Shown one piece after another: positions 1 through 6,653 of a stretch of 12,138 nt of DNA. The position numbers were made by a program, and so were the translations under genes. The notes beneath the pieces were generated by a model, which searched no databases, was not told the origin of the DNA, and saw only the letters and a list, made by a program, of their open reading frames with translations. How positions within the stretch are numbered: the stretch's first letter is position 1; the number at the start of each line of letters is the position of its first letter. Source of the DNA: Deltaproteobacteria bacterium (GTDB taxonomy: Bacteria; Desulfobacterota; B13-G15); the NCBI GenBank assembly GCA_003646705.1, contig QMLK01000012.1, forward strand, positions 1 to 12,138, given 5' to 3'.

Positions 1-503
1 ACGTCCGCATCCCGGCCGAGAACCTCCTGGGCGAGGAGGTGGGCAAAGGGGTCCAGTACTTGGGGGAGATCCTGGATGAGATCCGGGTGATGACCGGGGC
101 CATGGCCCTGGGGATCGCCCGGGCGGCCTTCGACGAGGCCCTGGAGTACGCCAGAAAACGGGTGGCCTTCGGCAACCCCATCGGCCGCTACCAACTGATC
201 CGGGCCAAGTTCGCCGACATGGCTACCGAGATGGACGCCGCCAGGCTCTTGATCTGGAGGGCGGCCTGGATGATCGATCAGGGGATCCCATGTACCAAAG
301 AGGCCATCATGGCCAAGATGTTCGCCACCGAGGTCTGCCAGAAGGTGGTGGACGAGGCCACTCGGATCTACGGGGCCAACGGGATGGCCCTGGAGTATGC
401 ACCTCAGCGACACTTCAGGGACGCCCGCTTCCTGCTTTACGGAGGGGGTACCCACGAGGTCCTCAGGGACTATCTGGGGAGGTTGATCATAGGGAAGGTC
501 TAA
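1..503 (+). CDS. Acyl-CoA dehydrogenase family flavoprotein, C-terminal part (5' end outside window)
   Basis: FAD enzyme expected to oxidise an acyl-CoA at the alpha,beta bond and pass electrons to ETF, whose genes follow directly. The frame is open from base 3, so only the last 166 residues are present; family members have about 380. Visible are the end of the middle beta domain (RIPAENLLGEE) and the helical C-terminal domain with ARKRVAFG, the RIYGANGMALEY segment, HFRDARF and YGGGTHEV. Known for the family: the catalytic Glu lies either in the YEGT motif (medium-chain type) or just before the Arg in the helix G segment (isovaleryl type). Here the first position is Gly (444-446) and the second is Ile (81-83), with a Glu one residue earlier (78-80). 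The substrate is therefore unclear; a non-standard catalytic base is possible. The stop lies 38 bases before etfB, which suggests co-transcription. Family call is firm. Confidence 0.95.
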   Translation, partial: VRIPAENLLGEEVGKGVQYLGEILDEIRVMTGAMALGIARAAFDEALEYARKRVAFGNPIGRYQLIRAKFADMATEMDAARLLIWRAAWMIDQGIPCTKEAIMAKMFATEVCQKVVDEATRIYGANGMALEYAPQRHFRDARFLLYGGGTHEVLRDYLGRLIIGKV

Positions 504-529
504 GGTAGCATCCCGCGCAAAAAAACCGC

Positions 530-538
530 AGGAGGTGA
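530..538 (+). promoter_or_regulatory. Strong Shine-Dalgarno site of etfB
   Basis: AGGAGGTGA is a near-perfect match to the 16S rRNA tail, with its GGAGG core 6 bases before a GTG codon at 542. It decides in favour of the GTG start of etfB. No ATG in the frame fits the conserved ETF-beta N-terminus. Confidence 0.8.
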
Positions 539-541
539 AGG

Positions 542-1330
542 GTGGAGATCGTAGTACTGGTCAAGCGGGTCCCGGACAGCGAGGCCCAAGTCCAAGTCAA
601 GCCCGACGGTTCGGGCGTCACCGTGGAGGAGCGCTACGGGATGAACTTCTTCGACTCCTTGGCCGTGGAGGAGGCCCTGCGGATAAAGGAGAAGTTCGGC
701 GGCAGGGTCACGGCGATAAGCCTCGGACCGTCGCAATCGGTGGAGGTGTTGAGGACCGCCATCGCCATGGGGGTGGACGATGCGATCCTCTTGGAGGAAG
801 AGGCCCTCTTGGGCGGGGACGAGTACGCCACCGCGAGGGCCCTGGCCGCTGCCGTGAAGACCCTTCCCTATGACCTGGTGCTCTGCGGCCGTGAGGCCTT
901 CGACGACTCCTCCGGGGTGGTGGGCCCGGTGGTGGCCCAGTTCCTCGGCATCCCTTCGGTGACCATGGTGACCAAGGTGGAGGTGGAGCCCGAGCAGCGG
1001 AAGGTCAAGGTGGAGAGGGAGGCCGAAGGGGGAAGGGAACTGATAGAGGCCCCCTTGCCCGCCCTGCTGACGGCGCAGAAGGGGTTGAACGAACCCCGGG
1101 TCCCGCCGGTCATGGGCGTGGTGAAGGCGATGAAGGCCCAGATAAAGAAGCTCGACCTGGGGAGCCTCGGCCTCGGACCGGAGGAGGTGGGACAGAAGGG
1201 GGCGAAGCTGGAGGTGCTGCGGTACATCGAGCCCCCCAAGAGGAGGGCCGTCAAGTACATCAAGGGCGAGCCCCCCGAGATGGTGAAGGAGCTCATCGAG
1301 CTCCTCAAGACCGAGGCCAAGGCCCTTTAG
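542..1330 (+). CDS. etfB: Electron transfer flavoprotein beta subunit (EtfB/FixA type)
   Basis: Small ETF subunit that accepts electrons from the acyl-CoA dehydrogenase; acts as a soluble heterodimer with EtfA. At 262 residues it has the usual length. The GTG start gives the typical N-terminus (EIVVLVKRVPDSEAQ). The nucleotide-binding segment is at residues 116-129 (G116, R117, E118, D121, D122, G128, P129). The dehydrogenase-recognition loop LNEPRVP follows the ETF-beta signature region (EAPLPALLTAQKG). The loop reads DDSSGVVGP, where bifurcating ETFs usually have DGDTAQVGP and mitochondrial ETF has DDDCNQTG, so AMP or FAD occupancy of this site cannot be read off. It is the first gene of an etfB-etfA-fixC-fixX block; the next gene's ribosome site begins at its stop codon. 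Family assignment is secure; bifurcating or plain ETF is open. Confidence 0.95.
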   Translation: MEIVVLVKRVPDSEAQVQVKPDGSGVTVEERYGMNFFDSLAVEEALRIKEKFGGRVTAISLGPSQSVEVLRTAIAMGVDDAILLEEEALLGGDEYATARALAAAVKTLPYDLVLCGREAFDDSSGVVGPVVAQFLGIPSVTMVTKVEVEPEQRKVKVEREAEGGRELIEAPLPALLTAQKGLNEPRVPPVMGVVKAMKAQIKKLDLGSLGLGPEEVGQKGAKLEVLRYIEPPKRRAVKYIKGEPPEMVKELIELLKTEAKAL

Positions 1331-1341
1331 GAGGTGACGAG

Positions 1342-2322
1342 ATGGCCGGCATATGGGTGTACGCTGAGCACCACGACGGGAAGCTGAAGAAGGTGACCTT
1401 CGAGCTCCTCGGCAAGGGACGGGAGCTCGCTCAAGGCCGTGGGGAGGAACTGGGGGCCATCCTCTTGGGCAAGGACCTCGACCCCTTGGCCGAGGAGTTG
1501 AGCCCTTACGCCGATAGGGTCCACTGCCTCGAGTCCCCGATGTTGGAGGTGTACAACTGCGACGCCTTCCTCGAGGCCCTGAGCTCCTTCAGCGCCGAAA
1601 GGAACCCCTCGATGATCATGGCAGGGGCCACCTATCAGGCCAGGGACCTCTTCCCGGCCTTGGCCGGAAGGCTCCAGAAGGGGATAGTGGTCGACTGCCT
1701 CGGCGTGGAACTAGCCGACGGAGGAAGGTTCCTCCTTCGGAAGCCCATCTACGGTGGCAAGGCCCTGGTGGAGGTCGCCTTCAAGGAGGAACCCCAGTTG
1801 GTCCTGGTGAGGCCCCGGACCTTTCCTCCGGCGGAGCCTCGGAGCGAGAGGGCCGAGGTGAGCAAGGAACAGGTCGAGATAGACCCCACCAAGGTGAGGC
1901 TCAAGGTCCTCGAGGTGATGAAGACCACCGGGGAGAAGGTGGACATCACCGAAGCAGACGTGATCGTCTGTGGCGGCAGGGGTCTGAAGGACCCGGAAAA
2001 CTTCAAGTTGCTGGAGGAGCTGGCCGAGGTGTTGGGCGGGGTGGTGGGCGCCACCAGGGCGGTGGTGGACGCGGGCTGGCGTCCCCAAGAGGACCAGGTG
2101 GGCAAAAGCGGCAAGACCGTCTCCCCCAACCTCTACTTCGCCGTGGGGCTCTCGGGAGCTGTACACCATGTGATGGGGATGGACACTTCCAAGGTGGTGG
2201 TGGCCATAAATCGCGATCCCATGGCCCCCATCTTCCAGTACGCCGATTACGGTCTGGTGGCTGACCTCTTTCAGGTCGTGCCGCTTTTGGCAGAGGAACT
2301 GAAGAAGGAGCTCGGAAAGTGA
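1342..2322 (+). CDS. etfA: Electron transfer flavoprotein alpha subunit (EtfA/FixB type)
   Basis: Large ETF subunit that carries the electron-transferring FAD and pairs with EtfB. It has 326 residues, within the usual range. The N-terminal domain covers about residues 1-190. The C-terminal FAD domain shows GGRG (211-214), GATRAVVDAGW, VGKSGK and LYFAVGLSGAVHH (264-276), then VVVAINRDPMAPIF. H276 corresponds to the His near the flavin pyrimidine in characterised ETFs. The residue before it is His instead of the usual Gln, and the usual TGK motif reads SGK; both positions lie near the FAD and could tune its potential. ATG start with GAGGTGA at 1331-1337, directly after the etfB stop codon. Its stop overlaps the ATG of the FixC gene by one base, so translation is probably coupled. 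Confidence 0.95.
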   Translation: MAGIWVYAEHHDGKLKKVTFELLGKGRELAQGRGEELGAILLGKDLDPLAEELSPYADRVHCLESPMLEVYNCDAFLEALSSFSAERNPSMIMAGATYQARDLFPALAGRLQKGIVVDCLGVELADGGRFLLRKPIYGGKALVEVAFKEEPQLVLVRPRTFPPAEPRSERAEVSKEQVEIDPTKVRLKVLEVMKTTGEKVDITEADVIVCGGRGLKDPENFKLLEELAEVLGGVVGATRAVVDAGWRPQEDQVGKSGKTVSPNLYFAVGLSGAVHHVMGMDTSKVVVAINRDPMAPIFQYADYGLVADLFQVVPLLAEELKKELGK

Positions 2323-3608
2323 TGGAGGGTTTGGACGCGGTAGTTGTGGGCGGGGGGCTGGCGGGGCTGGCGGCCGCTTACCGCCTGGCCAAGGACGGCC
2401 TCGCCGTGATCCTCTTCGAGAGGGGGGATCACCCCGGCAGCAAGAGCATGACCGGAGGGAGGCTCTATCTGGAGCCGGTCAGGCCCTATCTGCCCGAGCT
2501 GTGGGAGGAGGCCCCCCTTGAGCGCATGGTGACTAAGGAACGGATCACCGCCATGGCCGAGGGGGCCTCGGTGACCTTCGAGTTCACCTCCGAGGGCTTG
2601 AGAAGGCCTCAGCCCCACAGTTGGACCGTCCTGCGGTCGCCCTTTGACCGCTGGTTTGGGGAGAAGGTGGCCGAGGTCGGTGGCTTCGTGATCCCCCAGC
2701 GAAAGGTGACCGACCTGCTGAAGGAGGACGGCAAGGTGGTGGGGGTGGTGGCCGAAGGGGAGGAGATACCCGCCCAGGTGGTGATCCTGGCCGATGGGGT
2801 GCTCTCACCCCTTGGGGAGAAGGCCGGCCTGAGGGGGCCCCTGGACCCCAGGTACGCAGCGGTCGGCTTCAAGGAGGTGATAAGGCTCGAGCAAGGGGAG
2901 ATAGAGAAGCGCTTCGGCCTGAGAGAGGGCGAAGGGCTGGCCCATCTCTTCTTCGGCTCCATCACCAAAGGGGTCTTTGGAGGGGGTTTCCTATACACCA
3001 ACCGCGAAAGCCTCTCCCTCGGCCTCGTGGTAGGGATTGAGGCTTTCACCGAGAGGCTGCCGGCAGAGATGCCCGAGCTGCTCGAGGACTTCAAGGCCCG
3101 TCCAGAGGTGGCGCCCCTCATAGAGGGAGGGGAACTCCTGGAGTACTCGGCCCACCTGATCCCCGAAGGAGCCCATAGGGTGGTCAAGAGGCTTTACGGA
3201 GACGGGGTGCTCCTGGCGGGGGATGCTGCAGGTTTCGCCCTCAACCACGGGATAACCGTGAGGGGGATGGACTTCGCCTTGGCCTCCGGGGCCCTGGCCG
3301 CCCAGGCCGTCAAGGAGGCGAAGGAACGCGGGGACTTCTCCTCTGGAAGCCTCGCCCGCTACGAGGAGCTGCTGAAGGGGAGCTTCGTGCTGAAGGACAT
3401 GGAGGCCTTCGGCCACACCTCCGAGGTGTTGGCTCATGGGAGGCTCTACGATCGTTATCCTTACTTCCTCTGTTCCTTGGCCGAGGAGTTCTTCCGGGTG
3501 GGGGCGGGACCCAAGGAGAAGATATCTCGCACCCTCTGGCGCTTCGCCAAGGATCTGCTGTTGGACTCCAAGACATGGAAGGACCTCTGGAGGATGAGGG
3601 AGCTGTGA
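2322..3608 (+). CDS. fixC: FixC-type ETF:quinone oxidoreductase-like flavoprotein
   Basis: FAD protein of the ETF-quinone oxidoreductase/geranylgeranyl-reductase-like family. With FixX it accepts electrons from ETF and passes them to membrane quinone, or in FixABCX takes part in flavin-based bifurcation. It has 428 residues, as expected for stand-alone FixC. The N-terminal Rossmann motif is V9-G-G-G-L-A-G15, followed by an acidic FER at the strand end. GSKSMTGGRLY and GVLLAGDAAGFALN with TVRGMDFALASG near the C-terminal third are characteristic. The iron-sulfur domain found fused in mitochondrial ETF-QO is absent here and is supplied by the next gene. A GTG lies one codon upstream (2319), but the ATG at 2322 overlapping the etfA stop is the better start. 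The stop overlaps the FixX start in the same way. Confidence 0.92.
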   Translation: MEGLDAVVVGGGLAGLAAAYRLAKDGLAVILFERGDHPGSKSMTGGRLYLEPVRPYLPELWEEAPLERMVTKERITAMAEGASVTFEFTSEGLRRPQPHSWTVLRSPFDRWFGEKVAEVGGFVIPQRKVTDLLKEDGKVVGVVAEGEEIPAQVVILADGVLSPLGEKAGLRGPLDPRYAAVGFKEVIRLEQGEIEKRFGLREGEGLAHLFFGSITKGVFGGGFLYTNRESLSLGLVVGIEAFTERLPAEMPELLEDFKARPEVAPLIEGGELLEYSAHLIPEGAHRVVKRLYGDGVLLAGDAAGFALNHGITVRGMDFALASGALAAQAVKEAKERGDFSSGSLARYEELLKGSFVLKDMEAFGHTSEVLAHGRLYDRYPYFLCSLAEEFFRVGAGPKEKISRTLWRFAKDLLLDSKTWKDLWRMREL

Positions 3609-3883
3609 TGAAGGTCGAGGAGAAATTGGCCCTCGGGTTCTTCAGGACCGACGACCGATCCCACATCGTGCTGGACCAGGAGGCCTGTAGGGCCTGTGAT
3701 CTGAAGGTTTGCCTCAAGATCTGTCCCGCGGGGCTCTACTCGATAAGCGAGGAGACCGGAGAGGTGGTGGTGGAGTACGCAGGGTGTTTGGAGTGCGGGA
3801 CTTGCCTCTTGGCATGCCCCAAGGGGGCCATCCGGTGGGAGTACCCGCGGGGGGGTTACGGAGTACAGTACCGTTATGGATGA
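3608..3883 (+). CDS. fixX: FixX-type ferredoxin-like protein with two [4Fe-4S] motifs
   Basis: Small iron-sulfur partner of FixC that relays electrons to quinone or another acceptor. It has 91 residues, close to the usual 95 or so. Eight cysteines lie in two sets: C27, C30, C35, C39-P and C60, C63, C66, C70-P, which suits two cubane clusters. The C-terminal EYPRGGYGVQYRYG is a hallmark of FixX. An in-frame ATG at 3575 would add 11 residues, but it lies inside fixC. The ATG at 3608 overlaps the fixC stop in the same TGATG arrangement seen between etfA and fixC, and the purine-rich GGAGGATGAGGGAG before it can act as ribosome site. Its end overlaps the start of the regulator gene by 8 bases. 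Confidence 0.93.
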   Translation: MKVEEKLALGFFRTDDRSHIVLDQEACRACDLKVCLKICPAGLYSISEETGEVVVEYAGCLECGTCLLACPKGAIRWEYPRGGYGVQYRYG

Positions 3884-4550
3884 AAAACTCGTGAGGGAGA
3901 TATCCTTCGAGGAACGGATGCCCCTTTGGGAGAGGATCTACCGCCGTCTCCGGGGGGCCATCCAGCGGGGGGAGTTCGACCCAGGGACCAGGCTGGTCGA
4001 GCAGAGGCTCGCCGAGGAGCTGGGCGTGAGCCGCACCCCGGTGAGGGAGGCCCTTTACAGGCTCGAGCGAGAGGGGCTGGTGACGAAGGTCCCCCATAAG
4101 GGGATCGTGGTCCGGGAACAGGACCCCGAGGAATTGAAGGAGGTCCTGGAACTGAGGGGACTCTTAGAGGGATACGCTGCGGCCTTGGCGGCCAAGAAGG
4201 GGGACGAGGAGCTCTTCGACGAGTTGGAGGAAATCCTCAAGCGCTCCGAAGAGGCCCTCGAGAAGAACGACATAGACGAGCTTGTGAAGCTCAACACCCA
4301 ATTCCACGAGACCCTGTACCGCCGCTGTGGGAACCACAAGCTCTTGGAGTTGATAAAGGACCTCCGAGATCAGTTCTTCCGGTTCCGTACCTCCATCCTC
4401 AGGATCAAGGGAATGCCGAGGGTCTCCATCGAGGATCACTACAAGATGTTGGAGCTGATGCGCAAAGGGGAGAGCCAGGCCGTGGAGAAGTTGGTCAGGG
4501 AGCATATAGGGAGGGGGAAGGAGAGACTCCTCCGGGAGATAAAAAGATAA
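3876..4550 (+). CDS. GntR-family transcription regulator, FadR subfamily (FCD domain)
   Basis: DNA-binding regulator that probably controls this operon in response to a pathway acid or acyl-CoA. It has 224 residues. The winged helix-turn-helix spans about residues 16-80, with the helix pair around 45-60 (LAEELGVSRTPVREAL) and the wing at VPHKGIVVR. The all-helical FCD effector domain follows. H144 (in NTQFH), H188 and H210 fall where FCD proteins hold a metal ion used in ligand binding. The fourth ligand position, often Asp in DxxFH, is Asn here, a variant also seen in the family. The start at 3876 lies inside fixX and has a poor ribosome site; an ATG at 3918 (residue 15) preceded by GAGGAA is a plausible alternative. 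Its place between the electron-transfer and mutase genes fits a local regulator. The ligand is unknown. Confidence 0.9.
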   Translation: MDEKLVREISFEERMPLWERIYRRLRGAIQRGEFDPGTRLVEQRLAEELGVSRTPVREALYRLEREGLVTKVPHKGIVVREQDPEELKEVLELRGLLEGYAAALAAKKGDEELFDELEEILKRSEEALEKNDIDELVKLNTQFHETLYRRCGNHKLLELIKDLRDQFFRFRTSILRIKGMPRVSIEDHYKMLELMRKGESQAVEKLVREHIGRGKERLLREIKR

Positions 4551-4573
4551 GATAATAAGGAAGAGAGGGATAA
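4538..4573 (+). repeat. Four GATAA pentamers in a C-free leader before the mutase genes
   Basis: GATAA occurs at 4538, 4546, 4551 and 4569. The + strand carries no C from 4534 to 4579, which is striking in this GC-rich window. The stretch covers the last codons of the regulator gene, its stop and the 26-base gap before the B12-subunit gene. It could be an operator, an unstructured translation leader or simple compositional drift. GAGAGGG at 4563-4569 probably serves as ribosome site. Confidence 0.5.
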
Positions 4574-4576
4574 GGG

Positions 4577-4984
4577 ATGCAGAGACGGATCAAGGTCCTG
4601 ATAGCCAAGCCGGGGCTCGACGGCCACGACCGAGGGGCCAAGGTGGTGGCCTACGCCTTGAGGGATGCGGGGATGGAGGTCATCTACACGGGGCTGCATC
4701 AGACCGTCGATCAGATCATCTCCACAGCCCTCGAGGAGGACGTGGACGTGATAGGCCTGAGCATCATGTCCGGGGCCCATCTCCCCATCTGCGAGAAGCT
4801 GATGCAGCGGGTGAGGGAGGAGGGCCTCGAGGACCGTCTCGTGGTGGTGGGAGGGGTGATCCCTAAGGAGGACGTGCCCAAGCTCAAGACCTTGGGGGTC
4901 AAGGGGGTCTTCCCCGGGGGGACGCCCCTTCAGGAGATCGTGGACTTCATCCTCAAGAACGCTCCCACGAGGGAAGGGGTATAG
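4577..4984 (+). CDS. Cobalamin-binding small subunit of an acyl-CoA mutase
   Basis: Separate B12-binding domain that holds adenosylcobalamin for the catalytic subunit encoded next. It has 135 residues, typical for split methylmalonyl-, isobutyryl- and 2-hydroxyisobutyryl-CoA mutases. The base-off motif DxHxxG is D15-G-H17-D-R-G20, where H17 would ligate cobalt. The remaining Rossmann-like landmarks are S62 in SIMSGAH, VVVGGVIP (G92-G93) and PGGTPLQEI near the end. All binding motifs look intact. The gene starts 26 bases after the regulator and ends 2 bases before the large subunit. No G-protein chaperone (MeaB type) or epimerase is fused or adjacent. Confidence 0.93.
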   Translation: MQRRIKVLIAKPGLDGHDRGAKVVAYALRDAGMEVIYTGLHQTVDQIISTALEEDVDVIGLSIMSGAHLPICEKLMQRVREEGLEDRLVVVGGVIPKEDVPKLKTLGVKGVFPGGTPLQEIVDFILKNAPTREGV

Positions 4985-4986
4985 CC

Positions 4987-6627
4987 ATGGGCGTGGCCAA
5001 GTACATCAAGGACGAAAAGGACCGGGTACTGGAGGTCATCTTTCAGTCTGGCATCAAGGTGAAGCCCCACTACGGGCCCAAGGACCTGGAGGAGGTGGGC
5101 TTCGACTACGAGAAGGACCTGGGCGAGCCTGGGGAGTACCCCTTCACCCGCTCCATCCATCCCCAGGGCTACAGGACTAGGGAGTGGACCACCAGGCAGT
5201 ACACGGGTTTCGGGACCCCGAAGGAGACCAACGAGCGGTTCAAGCTGATGATCTCCCAGGGGCAGACCGGGCTCAACGTGGCCTTTGACCTCCCGACCCA
5301 GATGGGCCTCGACTCGGACGACCCCCTGGCAGAGGGGGAGGTGGGCCGCGTGGGGATGGCCGTTGACACCCTGAGGGACTTCGAGATCGCCTTCGAGGGC
5401 ATAGCGCTCGATCGTATCGGCACCGGCCTCACCATCAACGCCGTGGCTTCCATCATGTTGGCCATGTACCAGGCGGTGGCCGAGAAGTTCGGCTACCGGC
5501 CCGAGGTGATCAGCGCCACCCCCCAGAACGACATCCTCAAGGAGATGATCGGCCGAGGGATGTGGATCTTCCCGGTGGAGCCCTCGGTGAAGCTGATCGG
5601 GGACACCATCGAGTACTCCATGAAGGTGATGCCCAGGACCAACGCGGTGAGTGTGTGCGGGTACCACATCCGCGAATCCGGCGCCACCCCCGCCCAGGAG
5701 ATCGCCTATGCCTTCCAGATCGCCAACACCTACATCGAGGAGGTGGTCCGGCGGGGCTACCACGTTGACCAGTTCGCCAGGGGCATCACCTTCAACTTCA
5801 ACATCTTCGGCAACCTCTGGGAGCAGGTGGCCAAGTTCCGCGCCGCCAGGAAGCTCTGGGCCAAGCTCCTGAAGGAGAAGTGGGGGGCCAAGGAGCGAAG
5901 GACCATGTTCCTGCGGGGGCTCTTCGGAGGCGGGGGTTCGGGCCTCACCAAGGAGCAGCCCATCATCAACGTGGTCCGTGGGGCTTACTACGCCCTGGCC
6001 GCAGCCCTGGGCGGGGCCCAGACCACGGCCTTGTGCTCCTACGACGAGGCCTACACCATCCCCACCCCCTACTCGGCCCTAATATCGCTGAGGACGCTTC
6101 AGCTGCTGATGGACGAAGTAGGGCTGAGGGACACGGTGGACCCGCTGGCGGGCTCCTACTTCATCGAGACCCTCACCAAGCAGATGGAGTCCAAGATCCT
6201 CGAGGAGATGGCCGAGATCGACCGCATCGGGGGGATGAAGCGGGCGGTGGAGACGGGCTATGTGCAGCGGAAGGTGGCCCAGCAGGCCTACCAGTGGCAA
6301 AAGGGCCTGGAGCGGGGCGAGTATATAAAGATCGGGGTCAACAAGTACACAGACCCTGGCCCCCTCGGGGAGGAGGGGGAGGTGGAGCTCCATAAGTACG
6401 ACCCCCGAACGGCCGAAGAGCAGATAAAGGCCCTAAAGGAGGTGAAGCGCACAAGGGACAACCGGGAGGTGCTCAAGCGCCTGAAGGACCTGGAGGCCGC
6501 GGCCCGGCAGGGCAAGAACGTCATGCCCTACCTCGTGGAGGCCGTGAAGGCCTACGCCACCGTCGGCGAGATGACCAAGGTCTTCAAGGAGGTCTTCGGA
6601 GAGTTCCAAGAGCCTTCCATCTTCTAA
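4987..6627 (+). CDS. B12-dependent acyl-CoA mutase large subunit, methylmalonyl-CoA mutase family, divergent pocket
   Basis: Catalytic TIM-barrel subunit that would rearrange the carbon skeleton of a CoA thioester by radical chemistry with the preceding B12 subunit. It has 546 residues, normal for a stand-alone large subunit. Compared from memory with Propionibacterium MutB, Y72 (Y89), Q180 (Q197), R190 (R207), Y226 and H227 (Y243, H244) are kept. Tyr and Arg together are the methylmalonyl-type signature; isobutyryl-CoA mutase has Phe/Gln and 2-hydroxyisobutyryl-CoA mutase Ile/Gln. Other motifs differ: YPTMY is HPQGY, APRLSFF is ARGITFN, the THSQTSG segment is GLFGGGG (about residues 311-317), and HTNS after the GGAQ stretch is ALCS (348-351). 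I therefore call the family but not methylmalonyl-CoA as substrate. A carboxylated branched acyl-CoA is plausible from Y72/R190. ATG follows the small subunit stop by 2 bases. Confidence 0.9.
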   Translation: MGVAKYIKDEKDRVLEVIFQSGIKVKPHYGPKDLEEVGFDYEKDLGEPGEYPFTRSIHPQGYRTREWTTRQYTGFGTPKETNERFKLMISQGQTGLNVAFDLPTQMGLDSDDPLAEGEVGRVGMAVDTLRDFEIAFEGIALDRIGTGLTINAVASIMLAMYQAVAEKFGYRPEVISATPQNDILKEMIGRGMWIFPVEPSVKLIGDTIEYSMKVMPRTNAVSVCGYHIRESGATPAQEIAYAFQIANTYIEEVVRRGYHVDQFARGITFNFNIFGNLWEQVAKFRAARKLWAKLLKEKWGAKERRTMFLRGLFGGGGSGLTKEQPIINVVRGAYYALAAALGGAQTTALCSYDEAYTIPTPYSALISLRTLQLLMDEVGLRDTVDPLAGSYFIETLTKQMESKILEEMAEIDRIGGMKRAVETGYVQRKVAQQAYQWQKGLERGEYIKIGVNKYTDPGPLGEEGEVELHKYDPRTAEEQIKALKEVKRTRDNREVLKRLKDLEAAARQGKNVMPYLVEAVKAYATVGEMTKVFKEVFGEFQEPSIF

Positions 6628-6653
6628 TCCAAAGAAGTCAGAGGAGGGGATAG

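Noticed and set aside
504..541. A-run after the dehydrogenase gene as a possible terminator
   Set aside because: No stem precedes it, the run is A not T on the coding strand, and a strong ribosome site follows at once.
535..873. Plus-strand open frame of 112 codons overlapping the start of etfB
   Set aside because: Out of frame with etfB, Gly/Arg-rich and motif-free; the Shine-Dalgarno at 530-538 serves etfB.
3575..3607. Upstream ATG adding 11 residues to FixX
   Set aside because: It would overlap fixC by 34 bases and adds a non-conserved tail; the ATG at 3608 repeats the TGATG junction seen before fixC.
4551..4556. GATAAT resembling a -10 promoter box
   Set aside because: No convincing -35 box lies 16-18 bases upstream, and the sequence belongs to a GATAA repeat run, so it is kept only as part of that observation.
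4930..5763. Minus-strand open frame of 277 codons
   Set aside because: Antisense to the mutase large subunit and the end of the small subunit; no recognisable motif and no ribosome site suited to an operon position.
5880..6395. Plus-strand open frame of 171 codons in another phase
   Set aside because: Nested within the mutase large subunit, Gly/Arg-rich composition, no motif; the mutase frame is continuous and conserved across the region.
4987..6627. Assignment as 2-hydroxyisobutyryl-CoA or isobutyryl-CoA mutase
   Set aside because: These enzymes carry Ile or Phe at the Y89 position and Gln at the R207 position; this protein has Tyr and Arg.
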